Part shown: piece after piece, positions 33,881-46,679 of the stretch
Layout: each line of letters starts with the position of its first letter
How positions within the stretch are numbered: the first letter of the stretch is position 1
NCBI RefSeq assembly: GCF_024586455.1
Contig: NC_065920.1
Coordinates: 50,767,724-50,831,723, forward strand
Length of the DNA stretch: 64,000 nt
Direction: 5' to 3'
Source: Bactrocera neohumeralis
Taxonomy: Eukaryota; Arthropoda; Insecta; Diptera; Tephritidae
Notes under the pieces: generated by a model
Told to the model about the DNA's origin: nothing
The model's database searches: none
Seen by the model: only the letters and a program-made list of their open reading frames with translations
Program-made: the position numbers and the translations under genes

Positions 33881-36364
33881 TATATTTTATTATCTTTAGA
33901 TTCTTAATTAGCTTATATTTAGCCTTATAAGTGAATATCGATGTCGACTGCATTAATTCCACAGTTACCATTAAGAGAATTCAGAGCTAAAACCCTGTCT
34001 AAATCTAAACTGGTAAAAAAAAATATTTCTACGGAAAAAGTGAAACTTTCGTGAATGTCTATATTACGTACGGTAGAAGCGGTGGAGAGTTTACATTTAT
34101 ATTGCGTTCTTAAAAGATAGGTCGTGTCAGCTGATACGGCATACGATTTTGCGTCGTTCAGCAATCGAAACATAATCGTAGCTTAAGTTACTGATCACGT
34201 TAATATATGCTTACTAGAAGTTCAGTCAATTTTTAAGTAAGAACAACGTAAAGATCGAGTTTTTTCTGCTATAATATATTTAGAAGCAATCAAACGAAGT
34301 TATATGTAGTATTTCCAAATTCTTAACCATTTTCAATAAATATTATTTAATTCTCTCATTACCATACTATACATATGAAACTTGAAATTTTGCTCTCTTC
34401 AGTTAATATTTTCACTGAATATCAAGTTCACAAGTAATTAGTAATACATAATATAGTATGTGGCGCACTACCATATATGTACATGTATATATCTATGTAT
34501 ATGTATGTATATAAGGAGGTGTCACGTATGGAATTCAACTATTCATGAAAGGAGAGAAAGAAATAGCTGCAGCTGAATACTTTTTAACTTTTTAAATAAA
34601 TAATAAGAGTGTTGATATGCTCCAAGCCAAATTAAATGAATTCAAAACAAAGAGGTGAGATGGCTTGCGAAAGTTGGGTGTGAAGTTGGAAAACAAAGTA
34701 TACAAAAATAGAATAAAATAAATAACAATGAAGAAGGTGAAAGGACTTACATACGTATACGTGAATTGTTACGACAAAAAACTTTGAAGATTGTGGTAAG
34801 AAACAGGAAGGTTCAGAAGAACACTGATTCAGAATATTTTTTTTTAAATTTTAATTTGAAAAATTTCCGAATTTCCCTTTTGGGCCAAAAATGGGGTACA
34901 CAAAACTTGAACTGTAAAATTCATGTATTTGAGCGCGAAAGAAAATTACAGTAGATAGTAAATGCAGAATTCAAAATGTTGAATAATAAGTATCCAGTGC
35001 GATAAATTATGTATGTTAACAAAAGTATAGTCCATCCAGCATCCAGAACAGTAAATACACTTACGAGTTTTGCAAAAATCAAGCAGTAACATGACAGTTA
35101 CATAACCAACTACTTGGATTTCCTTTTGCATTTCGTGCTTACTTGTCATTGTTCCGGCATTAAGAACGATTTGCGCACGTCAACTCAACCCCAATTGACG
35201 GAACAGACAAGTTGCACGTACTAAATGCATTTGAAATGCATGCGAAGACAATCAAAATCAATTCTTCGAAATTTCTTCCCCACTCCCAGCACTTCATTGC
35301 AATTCAATTCAGATATTATCATAACTGTCTTTTTAGCTCAAATCAATTGTAACTAAGTTTATTTAAGACAAGGTGTAAGAAAGCGTGAGTGACTTAAAGG
35401 TGATTGAAGAGCATGTAGAATGCAAGAAGTATGGGCTGTGAATATATGTAGGTTGGTTGTGTAGATTTTCGTATTTGAATTGAATGCGTGCAAATGCTAA
35501 ATGGCAACGCTTTTGCATTAAAAATACCGAGAGAAATGCTGTACTGTAATGCAAATACAGAGGGAGAAAATTTTCGCATATAGAATTTTAGTGCAAATGG
35601 TGCCTTTGAAGATATTCACCTATCTTTTATTGCATTTTGTATGAATCTTTCATCGTTGGTTCCAAAAAGCTTTCATACTTGTCTTTCCTACTTTCTTCTC
35701 TTCAATGTTGAAACGCTTGAAATGATAAGAAAACTTCAGACTCCGCTGTAAAGCTTATACTAATTTATTATTCAAAATTGGGCTGAAGTAGAGATCTTTC
35801 TAGTCCGTGTAGCTATTCTTAGTTTGAGAAAGTACATATATCATTAAGTTGAAGAAAACATAAGACAAATCTCCAAAAGAGAACTAAATATTTAGTAACA
35901 TTTTTTAGTTCTGGAAATAAAATAAAATTGTGTATTCTTTACGGTGGATTACTGGAAGCGTCGTGTTCTCAGTCTTAAACTATAGGCCCTGTATTTTAGT
36001 TTAAATTTGGCTTACCCAAATACACTATAATTATGCCAGAGTTTAAATGGTTATTTGTACAGTAACCTTATTGATAGAGCGGAAGCATAATCTCACGGTT
36101 ATTGAAATAAAATGCTGATACTGGATAAGGATTAATTCAGTATTTATGTGTCGCAGTTTCTACTTACGCAGTTTTCTTAGTTTTCTTTCAAAGTCGTGGC
36201 AATATTGTTCTAGTTTTCAAGAGAATGTTTGAAAATTTGTATATGAGGTATGGTATATATGGGCTCAGGGAACCAGTGACTTAGTTTCAGCAATTTTTGA
36301 TACAAAAAAAAAAACATTTTAATCAGGAAAAGTAGCTCTCAAAATTTTATAAATATATAGTACA
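33881..36364. other. Mostly unique AT-rich DNA
   Basis: No domain recognised. TATA/TATG microsatellite at 34460-34515. The stretch 34540-35600 has mixed composition more like host intron or spacer than transposon debris. Confidence 0.45.
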
Positions 36365-37385
36365 TATACCACAGATTGACAGATTTTTCGGTCAGACACC
36401 CGAGGTCCATATATCCTGTATGGCAGAGAGTCAAAAGTTTATGTTCCAGTTTTCATAATTTTTGACTAATAGATGTCATACCTTGAATGTACTATTTCTA
36501 CAAATTGGTGCTTGATTTATAAGCTTTAACGTGAAAGAAATAAAGAAAATTCTGTTAGTAGTAGGTGTGGTTGCAATCCAATTTCGAGAGTATTACGCAT
36601 GAAATTTAGTTGATATTGGTCGAGTACTTCCCCAGATATGAAATTTCAGATAAAAGTGGGATCTGCCACGCTCAATACTGCTTACTCCCCATATAACGGT
36701 ACTGTTAAAACTACTAAAAGCGCGATAAATCAATAATTAAATACGCCATAGACATTAAATTTTATCCCCGAGATCGTATTACAGGGCTTGAATGGAGTCG
36801 GGTTTCAAATTGGATGATGGCCGTAGTTCATTTGAGACCCGTCAGAGTGAAATCGGACTACAACTACACCAACATTCCATTTAACAAGAAGTAATTAATG
36901 GCACATCGTGTCCAAAAGTTGTATGACTAGAACTGAAACTGTTCAAGCCTCTGTGTATACATATGTGGACCCCAGAGCCTATAGTTGATTTTTTACCGAA
37001 AATATCGATCAATGTCTGTGATATAAAATTGAAAACTGGAGAGAATCTTTTCCTTATAATAATATCTCTGTGTTTCAAAAATGGTTTGAATCGGGTCATT
37101 ACTTCCCTTAGTCTACCATATGCTAAACCTACTATAAAGATTTTCGAACTTCTGGGAGACAATATACCGCAAATATGTGATTTATCTGCGTATTTTTCTA
37201 GTAGCGGTGCATTTTTGTACTTAGAATGAATAAAATCTGGTGAAAATTCGACTTATACCCCATATAACTAACAATCTTTATGCACCTGAAAGTATTACAC
37301 CAGCTTTAATCCTTGCAAGTTGCAAGAGTATGAAATGTTTGGTTATAAGGGAAGGGCTACTTTCTTATTTTTTATGTAAGTTAAA
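36365..37385 (+). repeat. DINE/Helitron-like repeat H2
   Basis: Shares ordered blocks with H1: AATCGGACTACAACTACA, then GACCCCAGAGCCTATAGTTGA, TTTTTTACCGAAAATATCGA and GCAAGTTGCAAGAGTATGAAATGTTTGG (about 37313-37345). No coding sequence. Confidence 0.6.
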
Positions 37386-37490
37386 GCTTGCAAGGGCAGA
37401 TGGACAAACGGACGTACGCATAGACAATCACTCGGAATTCAGCTCGTCTTGTCATCCTGATCATTTATATGTATGTATGTAACTCAGTGG
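37386..37490 (-). repeat. DINE-1-like 5' end fragment, inverted
   Basis: Reverse-complement image of the DINE start region (GCTTGCAAG...GGACAAACGGACGTACG...CAGCTCGTCTTGTCATCCTGATCATTTATA), abutting H2 tail to tail. Confidence 0.6.
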
Positions 37491-38584
37491 GGGATCCAGA
37501 ATATCTCTTTAGCAACATGTTGCTAGAGTATACTTGTAAAAATTATAGATTAGTCAATGTTTCCAAATCGTTTCATTAAACTTTAGACTAAGTCTTTGCC
37601 GGTATTTCAACAAAAAAGATATCTGATGGTACTAGACCTTATACCAGTCTGCTCCCGTATTGTCTTTTCTCACAATGTAAATACTGCATTCTCTTAATTC
37701 AGCAAACACCCTACAACTCCATCTAACCATCCCGCTCAACTCAATGCGACACGAGCGTGTGCTTACAATACGAGTAAACGGCAAACACGTCTCCTCAATC
37801 AAGTTACGTGCATCCTTGCTTCCTTGACTTTTTTCTGTTTGGCTGTTATATGTTGCCTTAAAACTTCTTAATTTTTTCACTTCCTCACAAACGCTTATGC
37901 ACTCGAAATAACACAAAGCGCACAGAAAATTTCCTGCAAGCGAACCTTGTCATGTAAAGCCAACAGTTGCGACGTGTTTTACCAGCGGCTACAACTCTAG
38001 CACTCCAGCTACTCATGAGAATACTGAAATGCTACTTGAATATGCACTGTGCTGCAGCCAAAGACACAACTTATAAAAGTTGCAACGCCACAAGCATGAC
38101 CAAGAGCTGTATGAAGAAGCGACAGCAGCAGCAACTTGGTTGTATTCATGATGCTTGGCTGTTGGCGGCATAAATGAAGTGAAATGAAGTTAGTCAGGAA
38201 TTGTAGTTAAATTATATTCAGAATATGTGAGCATATCTATTTGCATGTATGAGTGCGTGTGTGTGTGTGTAAGTGAATGCGGCATTTAAGGCATCTTAAG
38301 TAGGTAAGCACATACTACTCACATTCCATTGAATGCATTGTAGCGATAAGTATGCATAAGTTCGTAGATAAAGCACATACGAGGATATTTCCATTGTTCC
38401 GCTTTTCCGCCTTCGAATTGTTTCGTTTTTTATTCGCCGTAAACGACTCTTGTTCATGCAGCAGTTACCTACTTCCTTATGTGCTTATGTATGCACGTGA
38501 AAATATCTTCCTTACCACGGGTGCTGTAGGAAACCAAAATCAAATATTTGCATTTTTAATCCACCAAAATGGCTTTTACTAATT
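37491..38584. other. Unique non-coding DNA
   Basis: No repeat or domain recognised. Relatively GC-rich and complex at 37630-38170; could be host intron or regulatory sequence. GTGTGTGT microsatellite at about 38257. Confidence 0.4.
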
Positions 38585-39297
38585 GTACCCTGAACAGGGC
38601 ATATAAAGTTTGTCACGAATCGACTATTTTGCACAAAATAATCTTATTTTTATATTCTAATGTGAAGATGTGTAAATAGGTATTCAACCACGCAAACTTC
38701 CAATATAAAGATATTCTATATTCCACCTGTTTCTTTAATTTGAAAGCATATAAATCGAAAGTTAATGATGTTATCGAAATATCACTTTGCACAAGTAGTG
38801 CCTATAAGGCATTTCATTATTCGTCAAAAATTTGACTATAACTTTTCAAGCCCCTATACATACATTATGTGGCTCTCAGTGAATATGGCAGGTCAATCTA
38901 TGAGATTTTCTCATAACAATATACTATTGTGTCCAAAATGGATAAAATTGAATAAATACTGTCTTAAGCCTACTTAAATTATCTTAATGCTATTTCCAGA
39001 TAATCACTTTCATATAGCAGTGTATCTCTGTGCCTAAAATCGGATTAAAATCTCTCCTAGCTCTCCCTTTTTTCTGTAAATAGGCTTTGGTCCAAATTTC
39101 AGATACCTAATATGACGAATTCCGATTCTTTGATTGTCGTTTTTCCCTCTGTTGAGTTTATATCACATATATCTCCTATAGGGATAAATAAAATTGAGTC
39201 TATAGTCTATAATATTATTTAATAACATACCAAATTATATTGTAGTTCACTCGCGATTTCGTCAAATAATAAATGTTGAATACTTTTTCAACATTCT

Positions 39298-39932
39298 TTA
39301 AGGGGTTACGTGGGTTTCCTCGAAATAATATATTAAAATTGTTATCTATTGTTACAAACATACACTATTAACTAAGAAATTCTGAAATTTTTGAAAAAAA
39401 AATATTTTAAATTCGGCCATTGGGACGCCATTTCCGGTGACTCCTCGGAAAGTAGATGCGCCCGCGTTGGCAGGATAACTGCTTACATAATCATCTAAAG
39501 TAAAAAATTACATGTTTTAGTTAAAACTTTAACTTAGAACTTGGACGAAGGAAAAAAAACTGAAAATTGGATTTTTAGCAGACATTTCTACAAAATAATG
39601 AAAATTTGAGTGAAAACTTCGCGAAAACTTATTTTCAAATAGTTGTAAACGAAAAAAATCCTTCCCCCAAGTCTTTAAGAATTCTATAGCAAAGATTTTT
39701 GAAAAATTTCATGAAGATCGGTTGAGTATTTCTCGAGAAATCTTGCCAACCGACTTCAAAATCAAAGTTTCGAGAAAAACGCTTAAGAAAACATTTTAGA
39801 CGACGCACTACGCTAGCCTCGCACAAGTTCTCAAGGCTGTATCTCTGAAACTATTACTCGGATCAAATTAAAGGTAATATTCTAGAAGTGTTTTAGAATT
39901 TAATAATTCCATAAACCCATGTAAACCTTTAA
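39298..39932 (+). mobile_element. TTAA-ended non-autonomous repeat, complete copy
   Basis: 635 bp bounded by TTAA at 39298-39301 and 39929-39932. Ends are imperfect inverted repeats: TTAAGGGGTTACGTGGGTTT at the left, and TTAAAGGTTTACATGGGTTT as reverse complement of the right. No coding frame. Related copies at 56365-57681 (inverted), 59560-60081 and a piece at 16690-16870. TTAA ends suggest mobilisation by a piggyBac-type transposase (inference). Confidence 0.6.
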
Positions 39933-40239
39933 TACAAAGTTCCCAACTGCAGTCCACAACGCGGAATATGCTTTCCATTTTGAATATACTTATATATATG
40001 TATATCCTCATAGAGAGATTAACTGAGAACATATACATGCTTTTGAGTACTAACTAGAACCAAAATCAAAATTTCGAACAGAACAATTTTATTGAAGGTT
40101 GATTAATGATGTGGAAAATACTCGTATCTATGTGAAAATAATAGAGTTTGGTTTACTGATAACAATGTAACTTTGTGCGTAAAATGGATAAAACTGGGCG
40201 AAAACTTGACCTAACCCCCATATAACAAACATGTATCAT

Positions 40240-41025
40240 CCGGGTGAATTTACTCCATATAATTGGTGATGGTGATGCTTTCCCCAGACTGGACAAGGAA
40301 GCAAAGCAAATGGGTCTGGCAGTGAACGAGGGCAAGATGAAATATCTCCTGTCATCAAACAAACAGTCGTCACACTTGCGACTTGGCTCCCACGTCACTG
40401 TTGACAGTCATAACTTTGAAGTTGTAGATAGTTTCGTATACTTGGGAACCAGTGTAAACACCACCAACAATGTCAGCCTCGAAATCCAACGCATGATAAC
40501 TCTTGCCAACAGGTGCTACTTCGGACTGAGTAGGCAATTGAGAAGCAAAGTCCTCTCTCGACGATCAAAAACCAAACTCTATAAGTCACTCATAATTCCC
40601 GTCCTGCTATATGGTGCAGAGGCCTGGACGGTGACAACAACCGATGAGTCGACATTGCGAGTTTTCGAGAGAAAAGTTCTGCGAAGGATTTATGGTCCTT
40701 TGCGCGTTGGCCAAGGCGATTATCGCATTCGATAGAACGATGAGCTGTACGAGATATACGGCGACATTGACATAGTTCAGCGAATTAAAAGACAGCGGCT
40801 ACGCTGGCTAGGTCATGTTGTTCGAATGGACGAAAACACTCCAGCGCTGAAAGTATTCGACGCAGTACCCGCCGGGGGAAGCAGAGGAAGATGAAGACCT
40901 CCACTCCGTTGGAAGGACCAGGTGGAGAAAGACTTGGCTACGCTTGGAATATCCAATTGGCGCCACGTAGCGAAAAGAAGAAACGACTGGCGCGCTGTTG
41001 TTATCTCGGCTGTAATCATGTCTGT
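40240..41025 (+). pseudogene. RTE-like retrotransposon, C-terminal part, nearly open
   Basis: Open from 40244 to 40735: DAFPRLDKEAKQMGLAVNEG, KYLLSSNKQSSHLRLGSHVT, NFEVVDSFVYLGTSVNTTNN, SLEIQRMITLANRCYFGLSR, LYKSLIIPVLLYGAEAW, LRVFERKVLRRIYGPLRV. A Trp codon changed to TAG ends it at 40733-40735. The same frame then continues with NDELYEIYGDIDIVQRIKRQ, RWLGHVVRMDENTPALKVF, one more stop (SRGR then TGA, near 40892) and NWRHVAKRRNDWRAVVISAV to about 41015. 5'-truncated upstream of the RT active site. Close to the copy at 18235-18765, so among the younger insertions here. Confidence 0.85.
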
Positions 41026-41514
41026 CGTAAGAGGCGACTAAAATCCTGGCCACCAGTCCAGAGCCGTATGGAAGCTCAACCGGTAGTAGCTTCGGCTACG
41101 AGGTCTGACCGGAGACCTAATTCTGGTACCACGGGGAGCAGGAGCTCTTGGAGGTAACTTCAACCTGCTCATGCGGACTGGTCTCTCGGGGAGTATCGTG
41201 GTGGTTGTGGTTAAAACCCAAATGCGGGAAGAACTGACCTTGTCAGTTGAATCTGGAGTTGCATTGCAACCGGGTGCCGGAACCAAAGCACGGCAGAGGT
41301 TTTAGATGGGCCTTGAACTCGACCAAGGTGGTTAGTGTGTCCATTCCATACTGCCAATTGCTACTTAAAATGCTTAGCAATCTCAGGGCGCTGATTAATG
41401 CATTAATTTGATCCGCTGTGCTTTTGAGGGCCGTGGAGTGAGGCTGTTGTCAGCAGGTACCCACGTTAAACACACCGGACGTTGTATCTCAGGGGACAAT
41501 TTGTTAGTATGCGG
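41026..41514. repeat. GC-rich unclassified repeat block
   Basis: About 490 bp of distinctly higher GC than its surroundings, starting TCTGTCGTAAGAGGCGACTA. It directly follows the RTE-like end and is in turn followed by the H3 body. I recall this start from other insect repeats but cannot name the family. No domain in either strand. Confidence 0.5.
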
Positions 41515-41826
41515 CATATTAATAGTACGTAGTATTGACAAAAATAGATAAAATCAGGGCAACAACTTCTATATACTACATTTGTATAGTGTTTTTTGTT
41601 TCTCTATTTTTGTATAAGAATTTGAAGAGTACAAATTTCCTTTCATAACTCGATGTTTGTTTGCGGATAGTGATTCGAGATAGGGAGGTTCAACGGTATA
41701 TACATACATATAATTTCTATCCTATTGTTAACGGTTTGTTTCTTAAGGTATTTCCTTGGCTTTCTTGCAAGTTGCAAGAGTATAAAATGTTCGGTTGCCT
41801 CGAACTTAGCGCTTGCCTACTTATAT

Positions 41827-43193
41827 ATTATTAACTTCAAAATTTTTGTAGATGCATGACTTAGTCCGTCCAATAATTTTTGCCTGTTATTTGATCGTCC
41901 GTACTGAACCTTTCAGTCCTACAAGTTTTAAGTTTTCTTCTTCAACGCAAAGCTTTTTATGCCACAAAAGTATTTATAAAACAAAGATTTTCCATAAGTC
42001 TTGATTTTTTCCAATATAAGGTATGACTGAAGCTCTGAACTTTAACTTTGATTTATACATTATGTTGAAACTTTCTTTAACATAATTGGATAATTTTTAT
42101 TGGGTATAAATTAACCCTCTTTTTCGCATGCATAGATAGATTCATTTGACCTAATAAAAGTTGTCAACTTTCAATATTTTTACCAAAAAACCTTAATGGG
42201 CATATAAAAGCCCAGACAAATAAAATAAGTTGCCAGCTCATTTGCGCATTTGAAACTTTTTGTGCAAGTCATTAGATTTTATTTATGTTAATTGCACACT
42301 ACATATGTACATATTATGTGCGTAATAGTATGTATATATATATTTGTAAAAGTATGCTTGTAATCTCACACCCACAAGTACGAGTACATATGTTTATAGG
42401 CCTCAAAAGTGTGCGCCTGACACTGAAGCCGCCGCAATAGCTCAGCATATTTTAATTACACGCCAAATGGAAACTTTTTGCACACAATGAAAAGTTGAGT
42501 GAGCGAAAAAGAAGCTGAAGATAAACTAAAAGTAGAATCAGCTACTGGAATAATTATTTCTTTTTGTGTATGTATATATGTATATTTATATGTGTTGAAT
42601 GAGATCCATTCATTCATGAGTATTATACCCACTAACTTTCCCCCCTTTGATGACCTTTTAGCTTTTTGTCACGTTTCCAGTATTTCGCTATCAAAAACAC
42701 ATTAAAATGCCTGATTTAAGGGGAAAATATTTTTCGGTTAATCGGCAGCAGCTGTTGTTAATTTCCGGTGTGAAAAATTACTTTTGCGTGAAGTGGAAGC
42801 GAAAAAAAATGTAATCGTGTCGGGTAGGCTATGTATCCGTATGCATATTGTTTACACCTACCGAATTGGTGTGTAATGGTGGCATGTAAAAGGTTCTACG
42901 GTGCAAAATTAAGGAAATGAAACAATTACAGGGGAAATCAAATAGTTATTTAATGTTTGTTACCTATAAACTTTGGTGCAACTATTTTTGTTGGCGTTCT
43001 GGTGGCTAATTAATTCCGTAGGAAGCCTATGATAAAACTAAAGGTACAAACTTCTGATAACTACAAGTGCAAGGATATTTTTTTAAGGTATCTTACTTCG
43101 CTTGGGAGGAGTTTTTCATAACAAAATTATTATTGGTCTTCTAAACTCTAGAGAGTAGATGTAATCCCTAAATCCCTAAAATGTATAAATATA
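41827..43193. other. Mostly unique non-coding DNA
   Basis: No domain. The section 42220-42900 (GCACACTACATATG, CCGCCGCAATAGCTCAGC) is complex and repeat-free by eye. TATG microsatellites at 42330-42345 and 42568-42595. Confidence 0.4.
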
Positions 43194-43949
43194 CGTAGGT
43201 TGCTATATATATTTCTGGCCTAATAATGTAAATAGGCATATTTATCAACGAAAATGTTTTTTTTTATTTTTTTTTGTCGTTTGCTGTTTTGTTTCGGGCT
43301 CATACGCATAGATCCATGATTCGTTACCTGTGACGATCTTATAAACGTCTTTTGAAGCACCGCGATCGTATTTTGTTTGAGCGATTCTCAAATTGTGCGA
43401 TCCAATCGATCCAACGAGAACAAACCTTTTTTACGGCCAGGTGTTCATTCAATATCGAATGTATGCTGGTGGGAGAAATGCATAGGCATGCCTCTATCTG
43501 AAGGTATGTTACATGACGGTCTTGCATTATCAGTTCACGTACTGCATCGATGTTTTCTGGCACAACGGCTGTTTTTGGACGACCTTCACGGAATTCGTCT
43601 TTGAGCGAGCGTTGGCCACGATTGAATTCGTTGTACCAGTTTTTCACATTGCTATAGGATGGTGCTTCATAGCCATACAAAGATTTTAGTTCATCGATGC
43701 ACTCTTGTCGTGATAATCCACGTCGAAAGTTGTGAAAAATGATCGCACGAAAATGTTCACGAGTTAATTCCATTTTTTGACCGAGATGAATTTTTTAATT
43801 CCCTGTAAATAAAACAATTCACGATTAAATGACAAAACGTTCTGAGTGATGTTATGCTAAAATATGTCAAAGTTTCCAATGGAAATGTCAGATTGCACCT
43901 GGCAACACTATGGTGATGCCCTAGGCCAGAATATATGTAGCAGCCCTCG
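43194..43949 (-). mobile_element. Mariner family C, internally deleted copy 1
   Basis: 756 bp between TA at 43192-43193 and 43950-43951. Terminal repeats are imperfect (CGTAGGTTGCTATATATATT at the left; CGAGGGCTGCTACATATATT as reverse complement of the right). Minus-strand frame 43773-43339 encodes the mariner bipartite DNA-binding region (MELTREHFRAIIFHNFRRGL, YGYEAPSYSNVKNWYNEF, GRPKTAVVPENIDAVRELIM, SIHSILNEHLAVKKV). The segment around the first Asp (TGNESWIYAYEPETKQQ, about 43290-43330) then joins directly to an A-rich 3' UTR; the rest of the catalytic domain is absent. A further ~50-bp deletion lies near 43385 relative to copy 2. Confidence 0.9.
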
Positions 43950-45479
43950 TATAAAAGGCTATAGCTAAATATCAAATTTAATTTTCAATTAATTTTTCCT
44001 AACTTTAACCTATGATAATGATCTTTGCTGTACTCATCTCAATCGCAAAAATCCCTTTAAATACCTTTTTTGTGCTTTTCTAACACCTTTCGAATTTAAC
44101 CTCAAATATATTTACGCTTACGGCAAATTTTATGACCATTTAAGGCTAACCCAAACATTTAGCGCCTGTTAGCACGGTCTAGAGGAAACACACGCGGCCA
44201 CGTATATATGTATACTATGTATATATATATATATGTATTTACAAGTAAATCGTGTAAATGGCAAAAATGGTCAGTTTAGTGCTATAAACCAGATGTTGGT
44301 GTGCAAAAACCAGAAACAAAATAGTTTGCGGCAAAGTTAGGAAAAAAGCCAACAAAGAACACAGATGTCCACACACGCTTAAACTTTTTGCACGCTTCTA
44401 TGTATGTGTGTTTGCTGCTTGTGCGCTTTTATTGCGGTAAGCCTATGGATTCTCAGTCCTCTACAGTTTTTCCTTCAAATGTTTGTGCTACCTTCCTCCA
44501 CTCCACTCAACTTCGTTTTGAGGCTTGTCTGCTTGTACACATTCACGCTTTGTTTATTTTATTGTCTAGTTCTACAATTTGCCGGATTAGTGGGTGAGTG
44601 CAAGGTTTTTGGTTTCAGCACACATACGTGACATTTGACCACCTTTGCACCGCATGTTAAGAAAATGTTGAACCAGTTGCTATTATTTCAATATTTTCGG
44701 AAAAATCTAAGATATTCAATGTTGAAATTTTCTAACAGAAATTGTTGGGTTGCCTATTTGAGTGAAGTTGGTTTCAAATACGTATACAAAAGAGTTGGTG
44801 CGTGCCTAGGATATATGTCATACAGCTTTAACATATATTATAACATAATTATTCGTGTATTCCATATGAGAACATACATGCATGTGCACCTTTAAATCTG
44901 CGTAAAACTGTTGAAAAGTTAATGTACGTGACTCCATATCCAACAAAAAGCAGCATGAAACTATTGTTATTCTATATGCTATATACACAAATATCTTTCT
45001 CATGTCAGAGAACTAAAAAATTTATATTATATTTGTTAAACAACCAAGCTTTATGCCAGTTTTCTAGTTAAATATTCGTCAGTACATGCCCTGTAGGAAA
45101 AATCGTTATGATATACAATTATTACACTGGTCTACACTTCTTTTATTGTACTAGATATAAAATAGGTTTTGCTTACATTTGTGCTCACAGTTCATGGCAC
45201 TATCAATGATTTTGTAAGCTTTCGTTTATTTTTAAATCATTTTCATTTTACAATGTGAAATTTAGAAAACGTGAAACAAAATAACATATACAACAACTCG
45301 AACTTTTATTACTCAAAGCTCTTCATAACTCGAACGCTTGAATTGGAAATTGCGTTTAGAAGTAAAATTTCAAAACTTTCCCTCCGTAACTCGAAGCACC
45401 TTAACTCGAACTTTTGAATTGGCAATGGAAGTAAAATTTCATACAAATTTCTTGCCATACTGTTGGCAAAAAATTGTAA
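43950..45479. other. Non-coding DNA with short diverged repeats
   Basis: 43950-44640 unique-looking; 44640-45290 without recognised features. At 45295-45430 the motif AACTCGAACSYTTGAATTGG occurs twice with intervening ARTAAAATTTCA, and a related AATCGAACTTTTAAATTGG at about 46062, so these lie on both sides of the mariner at 45480-46150. Confidence 0.4.
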
Positions 45480-46150
45480 GACTTTGTTCATAATTTAAAA
45501 ACTTTTAATTTATTTATCAAAATCTATGTCGCCCTCTTAAAGTAATTCCCATTAGCCCCAAACACTTGTTCCAATGTTTTTTCCAATCCTCGAAACAGTT
45601 GTTAACGTCAATTTCCGGAATAGCCTTCAATGCGCGTCGCGACACAAGTTTAATGTTTTCAATCAAAACGGATTCCCCGTAAGGGTCCTTTGAGTTTGCT
45701 GAAAAAGTCATACGGAGCGACGGTGCATAATAGTGTTGCAAAAACCAAGCTCTGTCGGCCCATAATTCCGGCCTCTCTTTGCGAATACCTTCATGTAAAT
45801 GACGCATAACGCTCAAATAGTACTCCTTGTTGACAGTTCGTATGGTCGGAAGGAATTCGGAATACAACACACCTCGATTATCGAAGAAAACTGACAACAT
45901 AGCCTTGATTTTTGACATGCTTTGACGTGAGTTTCGGCTTCGGCCCACCTTTGCCACCATATTCGGCCGACTAATCATCTGTTTCCCGGTCGTAAGCATA
46001 GATCTAAGACTCATCGCCAGTAATAATAATTAAAAAGTGATTTTATTTCACAGTAGTAAATCGAACTTTTAAATTGGCATGTGATTCTCTAAGCCGCATT
46101 TTTCGGAGAAATCCCACTTTGTAAACAGCTTCTAAAGTGAAAGCCGCCGG
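45480..46150 (-). pseudogene. Mariner transposase C-terminal half, broken
   Basis: Minus-strand reading: GDES-IYAYDRETDD around the first Asp (46020-45980, with stop codons), SMSKIKAMLSVFFDNRGVLYSEFLP (about 45920-45845), TVNKEYYLSVMRHLHEGIRKERPELW, then AWFLQHYYAPS where HHDNAPS is expected (second Asp lost to Tyr). A deletion of the third-Asp region follows, then ALKAIPEIDVNNCFEDWKKHW (45625-45565) and a frameshifted LGANGNYF end. The N-terminal DNA-binding half is not recognisable. Confidence 0.8.
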
Positions 46151-46679
46151 CCGCATTTACCCCTATGTCAAGTTTAACTATTACAAATTATATTGAGGTG
46201 CACAATGCGATTTGCTCAGTCGGATTTATAACAGATGCTATTGTAGAAAATTGCCTCTAACTCATGAGCTTTACAATTTAAAATGTTTTTTTTTTGCCTT
46301 TGAGTTCTAAAACTCAAAAGAGAAAAAACAAACTTGTCTTAAAATAGTAAAATTTCAACCGTTAATATCTGTCAAACGATTAGTTTGGCGTAAAAATTAT
46401 ATTGGGCTTTTGTTTGTAGAGCATTAAATTTCCCATAAAACCCTTTGAACAAACATTTTTTTCAAGTAGTTGGAAGCGAGTAATGAATTTTTTTGTCTGA
46501 CAAAGAGAAAAAAGCTACCAACCAATTATTAAGAGTACCAATCGAAAAAAAAACAAAAGCTTTTTTGACCACCCCCATGTATGTATATAATAATACTTTA
46601 GATTTGAAATTGAAATTGAATTAGAATGCTTCGAAGTGAATAGGACATATATTATAACTCTATTAAAAGTCTTTTATGA
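46151..46679. other. Spacer, no feature recognised
   Basis: AT-rich, no domain. Confidence 0.4.

Larger units (their letters stand above)
38585..41826 (+). repeat. DINE/Helitron-like repeat H3, interrupted by two younger elements
   Basis: 5' end TGTACCCTGAACAGGGCATATAAAG at 38585 and 3' end TTGCAAGAGTATAAAATGTTCGG, then TTGCCTCGAACTTAGC (about 41768-41815). Body pieces: 38600-39297, 39933-40240 and 41515-41826. The first gap is filled by a TTAA-ended repeat, the second by an RTE-like fragment and a GC-rich block. The body blocks match H1 and H2 in order. Confidence 0.6.

Noticed and set aside
40808..41286. Several minus-strand frames of 68-82 codons
   Set aside because: Antisense shadows of the RTE-like C-terminal region and the GC-rich block.
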